NCBI RefSeq assembly: GCF_009755225.1
Contig: NZ_WQKZ01000002.1
Location: forward strand, 992,001 to 1,056,000
From: Hymenobacter ginkgonis
GTDB taxonomy: Bacteria; Bacteroidota; Bacteroidia; Cytophagales; Hymenobacteraceae
Direction of reading: 5' to 3'
Length of the DNA: 64,000 bases
The position numbers and the translations under genes were made by a program. Below, in pieces: positions 56,182-64,000 of this stretch. The first letter of the stretch is position 1; each line of letters opens with the position of its first letter. The notes under the pieces are model-generated. The model was not told the DNA's origin and ran no database searches. It was given only the letters and a program-made list of their open reading frames with translations.

Positions 56182-57084
56182 ATGGGACAGAAAGTAAATC
56201 CCGTTGGTTTCCGACTCGGCGTTATTAAAGGCTGGGACTCAAACTGGTACGGCGGCAAGGATTTTGCCGACAAACTCGTTGAAGACGAGAAAATTCGCAA
56301 GTACATCAACGCCCGTATCCAAAAGGGCGGTATCTCGCGCATCGTTATCGAGCGTACCCTGAAGCGGATTACCATCACCATCAACACGGCTCGTCCGGGT
56401 GTGGTAATCGGTAAAGGCGGCCAGGAGGTTGATAAGATTAAGGACGAACTCAAGGAAATCACCAAGAAGGACGTTCAAATCAACATCTTCGAGATTAAGC
56501 GCCCTGAGCTGGACGCTCGCCTAGTAGGTGAGAGCATCGCTCAGCAGTTGGCTGCTCGTATCTCGTTCCGTCGCGCCATGAAGATGTCTATTCAGGCTGC
56601 TATGCGGGCTGGTGCTGAAGGCATCAAAATTCAGTGCGGTGGCCGCTTAGGTGGTGCCGAGATTGCGCGCTCGGAGCAATACAAAGAAGGTCGTACCCCG
56701 CTGCACACGTTGCGCGCCGACATCGACTATGCTCTGTCGGAAGCCCAGACGGTGTACGGCAAAATCGGCATCAAGGTGTGGGTAATGCGCGGTGAAGTAT
56801 TCGGCAAGCCCGACCTCTCGCCCAACCAAGTGCCTGCTGGTCAGCAAGGTGGCGAAGGTGGACGCGGCAACGACCGTGGCCCGCGCCGCGATGGTGACCG
56901 CGACCGTGGCCCTCGTCGTGATGGCGACCGTGGTGGTGACCGTGGCCCGCGCCGTGATGGCGCAGCTGGCGGCCCCCGTGGTGGTCAAGGCGGCCAAGGT
57001 GGCGGTGGCAACCGTGGTGGTCAAGGTGGTGGCCCCGCTGGCGGTGGCAACCGCGGCGGCCAAGGTGGCGGTCCTCGTCGCTAA
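56182..57084 (+). CDS. rpsC: 30S ribosomal protein S3 with Gly/Arg/Asp-rich tail
   Basis: A 300-residue protein of the mRNA entry site. The KH domain with [18 protein letters not shown] (about 73-90) and C-domain [23 protein letters not shown] (about 153-175) are standard. From about residue 213 an 88-residue extension follows, rich in RGPRRDGD and GGQGG units; E. coli S3 has only 233 residues. Repeats of the DNA behind it favour expansion. The tail resembles RGG-box RNA-binding segments. A hairpin follows before rplP. Confidence 0.97.
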   Translation: MGQKVNPVGFRLGVIKGWDSNWYGGKDFADKLVEDEKIRKYINARIQKGGISRIVIERTLKRITITINTARPGVVIGKGGQEVDKIKDELKEITKKDVQINIFEIKRPELDARLVGESIAQQLAARISFRRAMKMSIQAAMRAGAEGIKIQCGGRLGGAEIARSEQYKEGRTPLHTLRADIDYALSEAQTVYGKIGIKVWVMRGEVFGKPDLSPNQVPAGQQGGEGGRGNDRGPRRDGDRDRGPRRDGDRGGDRGPRRDGAAGGPRGGQGGQGGGGNRGGQGGGPAGGGNRGGQGGGPRR

Positions 57085-57100
57085 GCAATTAAACTAGTCT

Positions 57101-57138
57101 GAGCCGTATCCTGAATCTTTTCGTTCAGGGTACGGTTC
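57101..57138 (+). promoter_or_regulatory. Intercistronic hairpin between rpsC and rplP
   Basis: 15-base arms (57101-57115, 57124-57138; G-T pairs) with an eight-base loop, followed by T-rich sequence about 12 bases later. It is positioned inside the operon. Confidence 0.65.
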
Positions 57139-57175
57139 ACTGCTAATATTTTTCAAGTTTTCTTTTTTTACTCAA

Positions 57176-57604
57176 ATGTTACAACCGAAAAGGACCAAGT
57201 ATCGCAAGATGCAAAAGGGTCGCGTAACAGGCCTAGCCTACCGCGGCAGCTCCATAGACTTCGGTTCGTTCGCGCTTAAGTCACTGGAAATCTCTTGGAT
57301 TACGGCTCGCCAGATTGAGGCTGCTCGTATTGCCATGACCCGTGCCATGAAACGCGAAGGGCAAGTATGGATTCGCATTTTCCCAGATAAGCCAATTACC
57401 AAAAAGCCTGCTGAAGTGCGGATGGGTAAGGGTAAAGGTTCGCCTGAGTATTGGGTAGCCTGCGTGAAGCCTGGCCAAATCATGTTTGAATCGGACGGCG
57501 TTAGCCTCGAAACCGCAAAAGAGTCGCTGCGTCTGGCTGCTCAAAAGCTGCCGGTTCGTACCTCATTTGTAGTTCGTCGCGACTACGTAGAGAACGTTGC
57601 TTAA
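57176..57604 (+). CDS. rplP: 50S ribosomal protein L16
   Basis: A 142-residue protein near the A site. [16 protein letters not shown] at the start and [24 protein letters not shown] (about 62-85, split in use) are typical; the latter contains the arginine hydroxylated in some bacteria. It lies 91 bases after rpsC with a hairpin between. Confidence 0.97.
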   Translation: MLQPKRTKYRKMQKGRVTGLAYRGSSIDFGSFALKSLEISWITARQIEAARIAMTRAMKREGQVWIRIFPDKPITKKPAEVRMGKGKGSPEYWVACVKPGQIMFESDGVSLETAKESLRLAAQKLPVRTSFVVRRDYVENVA

Positions 57605-57608
57605 TCCG

Positions 57609-57818
57609 ATGAAAAACGAAGAAATCCGCGCCCTGTCGGTAGAAGACCTGCGCACTCAGCTAAAAACCGAGCAAACCAACGGCCAGCAGATGCGCTTTGC
57701 GCACGCTATCAGCCCGCTCGAAAACCCCGGCCGCTTGAAGGCCAACCGCAAAACCGTTGCTCGCCTGCAAACGGAAGTTTCGCGTCGGAACAATGAGCAG
57801 GCTTCTAACAAAGCTTAG
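57609..57818 (+). CDS. rpmC: 50S ribosomal protein L29
   Basis: A 69-residue helical-hairpin protein at the tunnel exit. [20 protein letters not shown] at the start and [18 protein letters not shown] near 43-60 are characteristic. ATG 57609 is used; an in-frame ATG at 57597 overlaps rplP. Confidence 0.95.
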   Translation: MKNEEIRALSVEDLRTQLKTEQTNGQQMRFAHAISPLENPGRLKANRKTVARLQTEVSRRNNEQASNKA

Positions 57819-57820
57819 TA

Positions 57821-58120
57821 ATGGAACCGACTCAAGAAAACCTGTTGCCGGCTCACGACAACGCTTCGGACCGCAACATGCGCAAGGAGATTGTGGGCAA
57901 GGTGACCAGCAGCAAGATGGATAAGTCCATCACGGTTGCGGTAGTTGCAAAACACCAGCACCCGATTTACGGCAAGTTCGTGAGCAAGACCACCAAGTTC
58001 CACGCCCACGACGAGAAAAACGAGTGTGGCGAAGGTGACCTGGTGCGTATCATGAGCACCCGCCCCCTGAGCAAGACCAAGCGCTGGCGCTTGGTTGAAA
58101 TTGTTGAACGTGCTAAATAA
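57821..58120 (+). CDS. rpsQ: 30S ribosomal protein S17
   Basis: A 99-residue 16S-binding protein. The family core starts at [20 protein letters not shown] (residue 20 on); the first 19 residues (with [11 protein letters not shown]) are an acidic extension. ATG 57821, two bases after rpmC, is taken as the start, but ATG 57878 would give the standard 80-residue form. Confidence 0.94.
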   Translation: MEPTQENLLPAHDNASDRNMRKEIVGKVTSSKMDKSITVAVVAKHQHPIYGKFVSKTTKFHAHDEKNECGEGDLVRIMSTRPLSKTKRWRLVEIVERAK

Positions 58121-58129
58121 TCCTGAACG

Positions 58130-58498
58130 ATGATACAGCAAGAATCCCGCCTCACGGTAGCCGACAATAGCGGTGCCAAGGAAGTGCTCTGCATCCGCGT
58201 ACTGGGTGGCACGGGCAAGAAGTACGCTACGGTTGGTGATAAAATCGTGGTAGCTATCAAGTCGGCTATTCCTTCGGGCAATGCCAAGAAAGGTACTGTT
58301 AGCAAGGCTGTTATCGTGCGCGTGAAGAAAGAAATCCGTCGTAAAGATGGTTCTTACATCCGCTTCGATGACAATGCGGCCGTACTGCTCAACAACAACG
58401 ACGAGCCCCGCGGCACGCGCATCTTCGGGCCAGTAGCCCGCGAATTGCGCGAGAAGCAGTTCATGAAAATCGTATCGCTGGCCCCCGAAGTAATCTAA
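58130..58498 (+). CDS. rplN: 50S ribosomal protein L14
   Basis: A 122-residue beta-barrel protein at the subunit interface. [20 protein letters not shown] at the start and VVRV-type strands with [20 protein letters not shown] are typical. It is nine bases from rpsQ and of normal length. Confidence 0.98.
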   Translation: MIQQESRLTVADNSGAKEVLCIRVLGGTGKKYATVGDKIVVAIKSAIPSGNAKKGTVSKAVIVRVKKEIRRKDGSYIRFDDNAAVLLNNNDEPRGTRIFGPVARELREKQFMKIVSLAPEVI

Positions 58499-58501
58499 CC
58501 A

Positions 58502-58765
58502 ATGGCAACCAAAGCAAAAGCCCCGGTCGTGCAACTGCACGTGAAATCCGGCGACCTCGTGAAGGTTATTGCCGGCGACGAGCGCGGCAAAACCGGCACC
58601 ATCAAATCGGTAAACCGCTCTACGCAGCGCGTTATCGTAGAAGGCCTGAACCTGGTAACGAAGCACAACAAGCCGAGTGCCAAGAACCCCCAGGGTGGCA
58701 TTACCAAAATCGAGAGCCCCATGCACGTGTCGAACGTGAAGAAGGTTGATTCGGCCAACGCTTAA
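58502..58765 (+). CDS. rplX: 50S ribosomal protein L24
   Basis: An 87-residue assembly-initiator protein with a KOW motif (VKSGDLVKVIAGDERGKTG about 14-32). It is somewhat short of the 104 residues of E. coli, typical of smaller forms. NPQGGITKIESPMHVSNV closes it. It starts three bases after rplN. Confidence 0.95.
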   Translation: MATKAKAPVVQLHVKSGDLVKVIAGDERGKTGTIKSVNRSTQRVIVEGLNLVTKHNKPSAKNPQGGITKIESPMHVSNVKKVDSANA

Positions 58766-58777
58766 TTCGTTACGATA

Positions 58778-59335
58778 ATGGCTCGACTAAAAGATAAATA
58801 TCAGAAAGAAGTAGTACCCGCGCTCCAGGAGAAATTCCAGTTCAAGAGCATCATGCAGGTACCGCGCATCACCAAAATCTGCATCAACCGGGGCATCGGT
58901 GCCGCTGTTGCTGACAAGAAATTGGTTGACAACGGGGTAGAGGAGCTGACGACCATTACTGGTCAGAAAGCTGTTCCAACCATTGCTAAGCGCTCAGTTT
59001 CGAACTTCAAACTCCGGGAAGGTATGCCCATCGGTGCGCGCGTTACGCTGCGCGGCGAGCGGATGTACGAATTCCTGGACCGTCTCTTGACGGTTGCCTT
59101 GCCCCGTGTACGGGACTTCAAAGGCATCAACGACAAGGGCTTCGACGGCCGGGGTAACTATACCCTTGGCGTGAAGGAGCAGATTATCTTCCCCGAGATT
59201 TCGATTGATAAAATCAAAGGCATCTCTGGTATGGATATCACCTTCGTAACGACGGCCGAAAACGACGAGCAGAGCTATGAGCTGCTCCGTGCTTTCGGTA
59301 TGCCCTTCGCCAACGCTAAAAAGGAAGCTGAATAA
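58778..59335 (+). CDS. rplE: 50S ribosomal protein L5
   Basis: A 185-residue 5S rRNA-binding protein of the central protuberance. [19 protein letters not shown] near 27-45 and the [23 protein letters not shown] region (about 89-111, split in use) are typical. It overlaps rpsN by one base (TAATG). Confidence 0.97.
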   Translation: MARLKDKYQKEVVPALQEKFQFKSIMQVPRITKICINRGIGAAVADKKLVDNGVEELTTITGQKAVPTIAKRSVSNFKLREGMPIGARVTLRGERMYEFLDRLLTVALPRVRDFKGINDKGFDGRGNYTLGVKEQIIFPEISIDKIKGISGMDITFVTTAENDEQSYELLRAFGMPFANAKKEAE

Positions 59336-59604
59336 TGGCTAAAGAATCCATCAAAGCCCGGGCCCGCAAGCGCGTTGCCCTGGTAGCCCGCTACGCTGAT
59401 AAGCGTAAGGCACTGAAAGCTGCCGGCGACTACGCTGGCCTCGACAAGCTGCCCCGCAACGCGTCGCCCGTACGTCTGCACAACCGCGACATGATTGATG
59501 GCCGCCCCCGTGGCTACATGCGTAAGTTTGGCATCAGCCGCGTTCGCTTCCGCGAAATGGCGCTGGCTGGTAAGATTCCCGGCGTGACCAAGTCGAGCTG
59601 GTAG
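59335..59604 (+). CDS. rpsN: 30S ribosomal protein S14 (zinc-free form)
   Basis: An 89-residue protein of the 30S head. [18 protein letters not shown] at the start and [20 protein letters not shown] near 52-71 are typical. It lacks the CxxC pairs, so this is the zinc-independent version. Unlike in most genomes a terminator follows, splitting the spc operon. Confidence 0.97.
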   Translation: MAKESIKARARKRVALVARYADKRKALKAAGDYAGLDKLPRNASPVRLHNRDMIDGRPRGYMRKFGISRVRFREMALAGKIPGVTKSSW

Positions 59605-59626
59605 TCTAGTAAGCTGCTAAGAATTG

Positions 59627-59670
59627 ATTCCCAAGTTGAGGTTTTTGGACCTTGGCTTGGGAATTTTCTT
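59627..59670 (+). terminator. Terminator after rpsN
   Basis: 15-base arms (59627-59641, 59650-59664; three G-T pairs) around an eight-base loop, followed by TTTCTTT. Confidence 0.8.
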
Positions 59671-59711
59671 TGGGCTAGGAGAGGGATAAGGAATAAAATT
59701 TGCCTAGCTCC

Positions 59712-59743
59712 TTGCATAAGTGCCAGACTTCCTGCTACCTTTG
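59712..59743 (+). promoter_or_regulatory. First promoter upstream of rpsH
   Basis: TTG (59712-59714), 21-base spacer, TACCTTTG (59736-59743), about 190 bases before rpsH. Confidence 0.75.
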
Positions 59744-59749
59744 CACCCC

Positions 59750-59890
59750 GAAAAAGCTTAAGGTACACCGTGGGTTCACCCACTCATTTGGCAGGTTGCC
59801 GAAAGAAACCATGGGCCGGCCCCGACAGCCGAGCCCAGTAGTCTTAACTGAAATTTCGTTGTACGGCAGTAGCTAGTGCGTCGAAATTTT
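59750..59890 (+). ncRNA. Candidate structured leader or small RNA
   Basis: Between two promoter boxes are GTGGGTTCACCCAC (a five-base stem with four-base loop), GGCAGGTTGCC, and the palindrome GGGCCGGCCC. It fits no family that I recognise. It could be the leader of the rpsH operon or a separate short RNA; the evidence is weak. Confidence 0.25.
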
Positions 59891-59892
59891 CT

Positions 59893-59900
59893 TATCTTTG
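59893..59900 (+). promoter_or_regulatory. TATCTTTG box directly before rpsH
   Basis: An exact TAnnTTTG match 31 bases before the rpsH ATG. No TTG at ideal spacing. Confidence 0.6.
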
Positions 59901-59931
59901 CGGTCCCATAACCAGGGCCTATTTAAACTAA

Positions 59932-60330
59932 ATGAATACTGACCCGATTGCCGATTACCTCACCCGGTTGCGTAACGCCCTTAAGGCGAACCACCGGGTA
60001 GTGGAAATCCCGGCCAGCAACATTAAAAAGGAAATCACGAAAGTGCTCTATCACAAGGGCTACATTCAGAGCTACCGTTTTGATGATACTTCGGCCCAAG
60101 GTGTGATTAAAATCGCCCTGAAGTACAACCCCACTACGAAGGCTCCCGCTATCACTAAGCTGGACCGCGTGAGCACGCCCGGCCTGCGCCAATACCGCGC
60201 GGCCGACAACCTGCCCCGCGTATTGAGTGGTTTGGGCATCGCCATCCTATCGACCTCGAAAGGGGTAATGACCGAGAAGGAGGCTAAAAACGAGAACGTG
60301 GGCGGCGAGGTGCTGTGCTACGTGTACTAA
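59932..60330 (+). CDS. rpsH: 30S ribosomal protein S8
   Basis: A 132-residue primary 16S-binding protein. It starts TDPIADYLTRLRNALKANHR, and GLGIAILSTSKGVMTEKEAK near 102-121 is typical. In E. coli S8 represses the spc operon; here S8 is the first gene of its own unit with two promoters, which would suit such control. Confidence 0.97.
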   Translation: MNTDPIADYLTRLRNALKANHRVVEIPASNIKKEITKVLYHKGYIQSYRFDDTSAQGVIKIALKYNPTTKAPAITKLDRVSTPGLRQYRAADNLPRVLSGLGIAILSTSKGVMTEKEAKNENVGGEVLCYVY

Positions 60331-60351
60331 CCGCTAAGCCCTAGTATCTAT

Positions 60352-60909
60352 ATGTCCCGCATTGGTAAACTGCCGATTGCACTGCCCGCTGGCGTGCAGG
60401 TATCGGTCGACAACGAGAACACCGTAACGGTGAAAGGCCCGAAAGGCACCTTGACCCAGGCTGTAGACCGCGACATCGCGGTAGCTATGGAAGATGGTAA
60501 CGTAGTGGTGACCCGCCCTACGGAGCAAAAGCGCCACAAAGCTATGCATGGCCTGTACCGCTCGCTCATCAACAACATGATTACTGGCGTTAACACCGGC
60601 TACGAGCACAAGCTTGAGTTGGTAGGTGTAGGCTATAAAGCCACCATCGCTGGTAAATCATTGGAATTGTCGCTTGGCTACTCGCACAACGTGTATCTGG
60701 CTATGCCTCCTGAAGTATCAGCTACCGCCGTTACTGAAAAAGGTAAAAACCCCATTGTTACCCTGAATAGCATTGATAAGCAGCTTATCGGTCAGGTAGC
60801 CGCCAAAATCCGCTCGTTGCGGAAAGTAGAGCCTTACAAAGGCAAAGGCGTGCGCTTTGTGGGTGAGATTGTTCGTCGTAAAGCCGGCAAGACTGCCGCT
60901 AAAAAGTAA
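60352..60909 (+). CDS. rplF: 50S ribosomal protein L6
   Basis: A 185-residue protein near the factor-binding site. SRIGKLPIALPAGVQVSV at the start and the C-terminal KVEPYKGKGVRFVGEIVRRKAGK (about 159-181, split in use) are typical. It is 21 bases from rpsH. Confidence 0.98.
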   Translation: MSRIGKLPIALPAGVQVSVDNENTVTVKGPKGTLTQAVDRDIAVAMEDGNVVVTRPTEQKRHKAMHGLYRSLINNMITGVNTGYEHKLELVGVGYKATIAGKSLELSLGYSHNVYLAMPPEVSATAVTEKGKNPIVTLNSIDKQLIGQVAAKIRSLRKVEPYKGKGVRFVGEIVRRKAGKTAAKK

Positions 60910-60918
60910 TCTAGTATC

Positions 60919-61269
60919 ATGGCTTTCGATAAAGCATCCCGCCGGAAGCGCATTCAGCGCATCATCCGCACGAAAGTGTCCGGTACGTCGGAGCGCCCGC
61001 GCCTGTCGGTGTTCCGCTCCAACACGGGCATCTATGCCCAGATTATTGACGACACGGCTGGCCGCACGCTGGCTGCCGCTTCGTCGAAAAAGGTAACCGC
61101 CGAAGGTGGTAACGGAGTGGCTCTGGCCGCCGCCGTAGGCCGCGAAATCGCCGCCAAGGCGCAAGAGGCTGGCATCACGAAAGTGGTGTTCGACCGCTCG
61201 GGCTACCTGTATCACGGTCGTATTAAATCACTAGCTGAAGGAGCCCGCGAAGGCGGCCTCAATTTCTAA
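60919..61269 (+). CDS. rplR: 50S ribosomal protein L18
   Basis: A 116-residue 5S rRNA-binding protein. [21 protein letters not shown] is the N-terminal RNA-binding stretch (split in use), and [22 protein letters not shown] lies near 92-113. It is nine bases from rplF. Confidence 0.97.
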   Translation: MAFDKASRRKRIQRIIRTKVSGTSERPRLSVFRSNTGIYAQIIDDTAGRTLAAASSKKVTAEGGNGVALAAAVGREIAAKAQEAGITKVVFDRSGYLYHGRIKSLAEGAREGGLNF

Positions 61270-61275
61270 GGCATC

Positions 61276-61890
61276 ATGGCAGAGTATAACAACAACAACC
61301 GTGGTGGCGCTCCTGGTGGAAACGACCGCGGTGGCAACAACCGGGGCGGCAACGACCGTCGCGGCAACGACCGCGGTGGCCGCGGCAACGATAGCTCGGT
61401 ACAGGGCGATTCGGATTTCAAAGAGAAAGTAGTAGCCATCAACCGTGTAGCCAAAGTGGTGAAAGGTGGTCGTCGCTTCAGCTTCTCGGCTATCGTAGTG
61501 GTAGGCGACGGCAAAGGCAACGTAGGCTACGGCCTGGGCAAAGCCAACGAGGTAACCGACGCCATTGCCAAAGGCATTGACGACGCTCGCAAAAACGTGG
61601 TGAAAGTGCCGCTATACAAGCACACCGTTCCTCACGTAATGGAAGGCCGCTATGGTGGAGGTTTCGTACTCGTGCAGCCCGCTGCGGCTGGTACGGGCGT
61701 AATTGCTGGCGGTGCCATGCGCGCCGTATTCGAATCGGCTGGTATCAAAGACGTACTGGCTAAGTCGAAAGGCTCGTCGAACCCCCACAACGTGGTAAAG
61801 GCTACCTTTGCTGCTCTTGCTAAAATGCGCGACCCAATGCAAATTGCTCAGGCTCGTGGTATTTCACTCGCTCGCGTATTTAACGGTTAG
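61276..61890 (+). CDS. rpsE: 30S ribosomal protein S5 with Asn/Gly/Arg-rich N-terminus
   Basis: A 204-residue protein at the mRNA entry site. The core starts near residue 48 ([23 protein letters not shown]), with [17 protein letters not shown] near 85-101. The first roughly 43 residues are a low-complexity tail of NRGG, NDRGG and NRGGN units, absent from E. coli S5. It resembles the tail of S3 in this window. It lies six bases after rplR. Confidence 0.97.
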   Translation: MAEYNNNNRGGAPGGNDRGGNNRGGNDRRGNDRGGRGNDSSVQGDSDFKEKVVAINRVAKVVKGGRRFSFSAIVVVGDGKGNVGYGLGKANEVTDAIAKGIDDARKNVVKVPLYKHTVPHVMEGRYGGGFVLVQPAAAGTGVIAGGAMRAVFESAGIKDVLAKSKGSSNPHNVVKATFAALAKMRDPMQIAQARGISLARVFNG

Positions 61891-61891
61891 T

Positions 61892-62077
61892 ATGACCATG
61901 CCACAGATTCAAGTAAAGCTCGTGCGCAGCGCTATTGACCGCCCCGAGCGTCAGAAGCGTACCGTGGAGGCCCTCGGCCTCAATAAAATGAACAGCACTG
62001 CTACGCACGAAGCCAATCCCAGCATCCTGGGCATGGTAAAGTCGATTCAGCACCTGCTGGAAGTAACCGAACTGTAA
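61892..62077 (+). CDS. rpmD: 50S ribosomal protein L30
   Basis: A 61-residue small protein with the typical VKLVRSAIDRPERQKRTVEALGL start (split in use) and NPSILGMVKSIQHLLEVTE end. Two ATG codons (61892, 61898) are possible; the second gives the more usual 59 residues. It starts one base after the rpsE stop. Confidence 0.95.
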   Translation: MTMPQIQVKLVRSAIDRPERQKRTVEALGLNKMNSTATHEANPSILGMVKSIQHLLEVTEL

Positions 62078-62092
62078 GCGTTTATCCCAGTC

Positions 62093-62539
62093 ATGAATCT
62101 TTCCAATCTAAAACCCGCCGCTGGCGCAACGCGCAACAACAAGCGTCTCGGTCGTGGTGAAGGCTCGGGCGGCGGCGGTACCGCTACCCGTGGTCACAAG
62201 GGTGCCAAGTCGCGCTCGGGCTACTCGCGCAAGTCGGGCTTTGAAGGCGGTCAAATGCCTTTGCAGCGCCGTGTGCCGAAGTTCGGTTTCACGAACATCA
62301 ACCGCGTGGAGTTTAAAGGCATCAACCTGGACGTGCTTCAGAGTCTGCTCGAAGGTGGTGCCGTAACTTCGATGGACCAAGCTTACTTCGTAGGCGCTGG
62401 TCTGGTGTCGAAGAACGCCAAAATCAAAATCCTCGGCCGTGGTGAACTCACCACTGCTTTGGAAGTACACGCTCACGCTTTCTCGAAATCGGCCGTTGAG
62501 GCTATCGAAAAGGCTGGTGGCAAAGTTGTTACGCTGTAA
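62093..62539 (+). CDS. rplO: 50S ribosomal protein L15
   Basis: A 148-residue protein. NLSNLKPAAGATRNNKRLGRGEGSGGGGTATRGHKG (split in use, about 2-37) is the extended glycine/basic N-terminus that enters the 23S core, and FEGGQMPLQRRVPKFGF near 53-69 is characteristic. It is 15 bases from rpmD and 16 from secY. Confidence 0.98.
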   Translation: MNLSNLKPAAGATRNNKRLGRGEGSGGGGTATRGHKGAKSRSGYSRKSGFEGGQMPLQRRVPKFGFTNINRVEFKGINLDVLQSLLEGGAVTSMDQAYFVGAGLVSKNAKIKILGRGELTTALEVHAHAFSKSAVEAIEKAGGKVVTL

Positions 62540-62555
62540 CTGCTAAACACGAGCA

Positions 62556-63872
62556 ATGAATAAGTTTATCAACACGATAAAGAATATTTTTGCGATTGAG
62601 GATTTGCGTACGCGAATCCTCAATACGCTGTTTTTCATTGCTATCTACCGGCTGGGCTGCTACGTAGTATTGCCCGGCGTGGACCCTACGCGTTTGAAGC
62701 AAGGCACAGGCGGTGTATTCGGTATTCTGGATACTCTGCTTGGTGGAGCATTTAGCCACGCGTCGATTTTCGCGCTGGGTATTATGCCTTATATCTCGGC
62801 TTCTATTGTGTTGCAGTTGCTCACAATAGCTGTACCTTATTTCCAAAAGCTTCAGAAAGAAGGCGAGTCAGGCCGGAAAAAAATCAACCAATACACCCGA
62901 GTGCTTACCATCCCGATTGTGATGGCACAGTCTGTGGGTTTCTTGGCGACGATTAATGCCGAGGCCATTATTACTCCCGGTACCTTCTTCACCATCTCGA
63001 CCATGCTCATCATCACGGCGGGCACGCTGTTTTGCATGTGGCTGGGTGAGAAAATCACCGATAAAGGCATCGGCAACGGTATTTCCATGATTATCATGAT
63101 TGGTATCGTGTCGCGCCTCCCCGGCGCTCTCATCGGCGAGGCTGCTGCTAAAGGCGTCAATAAGTCGTTGATTTTCCTGCTAGAACTAGTGGTTCTGTTC
63201 TTAGTAGTAATGGCCGTAATCGTGCTGACGCAAGCTGTTCGCCGCATTCCAGTGCAATATGCTAAGCAGGTAGGTGGTGCTACGCAACTCGACGCGCAAC
63301 GTCAGTTCATTCCGTTAAAGGTTAATGCCGCTGGCGTTATGCCTATCATATTCGCTCAGTCGCTGATGTTCGTGCCGAGTATTGCTGCTTCGGCTTGGGA
63401 TAAGAATAGTGACTTGGCTGCAACAATTGCTGCGTATTTCTCGCCTGAACATTGGGTGTACAATACGGTATTCGCGCTGTTAATTGTCATCTTCACTTAC
63501 TTCTATACTGCTATTAGCGTTAACCCAAATCAGATTGCGGACGACCTAAAGCGGAGTGGTGGTTTCGTGCCGGGCGTAAAACCGGGCCGCGACACATCGG
63601 AGTTTATTGACGAAATTCTGACGCGGGTGACATTACCGGGCGCCGTGGCGCTGGCTCTCATTGCCATTTTTCCTACTCTAGCCCTACTATTAGGGGTTAC
63701 GCGTCCGCTTTCATTGTTTTACGGAGGGACTTCGCTTATCATTATGGTAGGCGTGGTACTTGATACGCTCAACCAAGTAGAAAGCTATCTGCTGATGCGT
63801 CACTACGATGGCATGATGAAATCGGGCAAATTGCGTGGTCGGCCTTCGCAACCGATAGCTATTGCCTCGTAA
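62556..63872 (+). CDS. secY: Preprotein translocase subunit SecY
   Basis: A 438-residue channel protein of the SecYEG translocon with ten transmembrane helices. The plug and lateral-gate region near GIMPYISASIVLQLL (about 75-89) and the cytoplasmic loop PGRDTSEFIDEILTRVTLPGA (about 343-363, split in use) are typical. It is complete and followed nine bases later by map, the usual spc-operon order. Confidence 0.97.
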   Translation: MNKFINTIKNIFAIEDLRTRILNTLFFIAIYRLGCYVVLPGVDPTRLKQGTGGVFGILDTLLGGAFSHASIFALGIMPYISASIVLQLLTIAVPYFQKLQKEGESGRKKINQYTRVLTIPIVMAQSVGFLATINAEAIITPGTFFTISTMLIITAGTLFCMWLGEKITDKGIGNGISMIIMIGIVSRLPGALIGEAAAKGVNKSLIFLLELVVLFLVVMAVIVLTQAVRRIPVQYAKQVGGATQLDAQRQFIPLKVNAAGVMPIIFAQSLMFVPSIAASAWDKNSDLAATIAAYFSPEHWVYNTVFALLIVIFTYFYTAISVNPNQIADDLKRSGGFVPGVKPGRDTSEFIDEILTRVTLPGAVALALIAIFPTLALLLGVTRPLSLFYGGTSLIIMVGVVLDTLNQVESYLLMRHYDGMMKSGKLRGRPSQPIAIAS

Positions 63873-63881
63873 GATAGCAAA

Positions 63882-64000
63882 ATGGCAACTGGTGTTATTC
63901 TGTTTAAGACTGAAGAAGAAATAGACTTAATGCGTGCTGCTGGGCAACTACTGGCGCGTACCCACGGCGAGGTAGCTACGCTGGTGCGCGAAGGAGTCAC
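63882..64000 (+). CDS. map: Type I methionine aminopeptidase, partial (cut by window end)
   Basis: Only the first 39 codons are in the window: MATGVILFKTEEEIDLMRAA and onward. The KTEEEIDLMRAAGQLLARTH pattern is the N-terminal helix of type I methionine aminopeptidase, which removes the initiator methionine. The order secY-map is standard. The metal-binding residues lie beyond the edge, so activity cannot be judged. Confidence 0.85.
   Translation, partial: MATGVILFKTEEEIDLMRAAGQLLARTHGEVATLVREGV

Larger units (their letters stand above)
59605..59931. other. rpsN-rpsH gap with terminator and two promoters
   Basis: There is no firm gene. The order is terminator (59627-59667), promoter (59712-59743), about 150 bases with three small hairpins, then a second box (59893-59900) directly before rpsH. 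A 21-codon frame (59811-59876) is present but could be chance. Confidence 0.6.

Noticed and set aside
56836..57084. Repeat DNA at the end of rpsC considered as a CRISPR or satellite
   Set aside because: The repeats are in frame, codon-sized and encode the Gly/Arg/Asp tail; there are no spacers.
57815..58726. 303-codon open frame antisense to rpsQ-rplN-rplX
   Set aside because: It crosses three certain genes on the opposite strand, with no domain seen.
59744..59892. SRP RNA, tmRNA or tRNA in the rpsN-rpsH gap
   Set aside because: The conserved SRP tetraloop region and tRNA arms are absent; only small hairpins remain, so it is listed as a low-confidence candidate.

Overview
The window looks like chromosomal DNA from a Cytophagales bacterium (phylum Bacteroidota), most likely Hymenobacter or a close relative. 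The evidence is a secreted protein with a C-terminal type IX secretion sorting domain, repeated copies of the Bacteroidota promoter element TAnnTTTG (often with TTG 19-21 bases upstream), near absence of Shine-Dalgarno sequences, a phylum-typical gene order around rpoBC, and the small DUF3467 gene between rpoC and rpsL. The genus is an inference from overall style; no 16S rRNA gene is present.

Layout. 0.4-8.4 kb: housekeeping and envelope genes (wrbA, aroE, a DedA membrane protein, a large type IX cargo protein, a phosphosulfolactate synthase-like protein, a TPR protein). 8.5-13.9 kb, minus strand: a compact polysaccharide-export set (Wza-like lipoprotein, Wzc-like tyrosine kinase, CpsB-like PHP phosphatase, NAD-dependent epimerase). 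14.1-17.0 kb: acyl-CoA dehydrogenase, then rpsU-xerC-hpf. 17.1-21.8 kb: metK and ahcY flanking a methyltransferase and a small secreted protein. 22-26 kb: two oxidoreductases and a glycosyltransferase pair. 26.1-30.4 kb: ECF-like sigma factor with a zinc-binding anti-sigma candidate, gmk-nadD, pyrH-frr and a biotin carrier protein. 30.5-33.1 kb: M1 aminopeptidase.

33.2-64 kb is a nearly continuous gene-expression superlocus: tRNA-Tyr/Gly/Thr, tuf, tRNA-Trp, secE, nusG, rplKAJL, rpoB, rpoC, DUF3467, rpsL, rpsG, fusA, rpsJ, then rplC through secY and the start of map. Two features break the usual S10-spc order: an AT-rich O-antigen ligase-like gene sits between rpsJ and rplC, and a terminator plus two promoters separates rpsN from rpsH. 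The intergenic spaces in this half carry unusually long stem-loops.

No CRISPR array, prophage, insertion sequence, restriction system or defence island was seen. The least explained signals are (1) a dispersed element, roughly G4-8 TAGGG, seen about 30 times in both orientations and in coding and non-coding DNA, (2) the series of long intercistronic stem-loops in the ribosomal/RNA polymerase operons, (3) Gly/Arg/Asp-rich tails on both S3 and S5, and (4) the rewired S10 operon with a hairpin-T leader in front of rplC.
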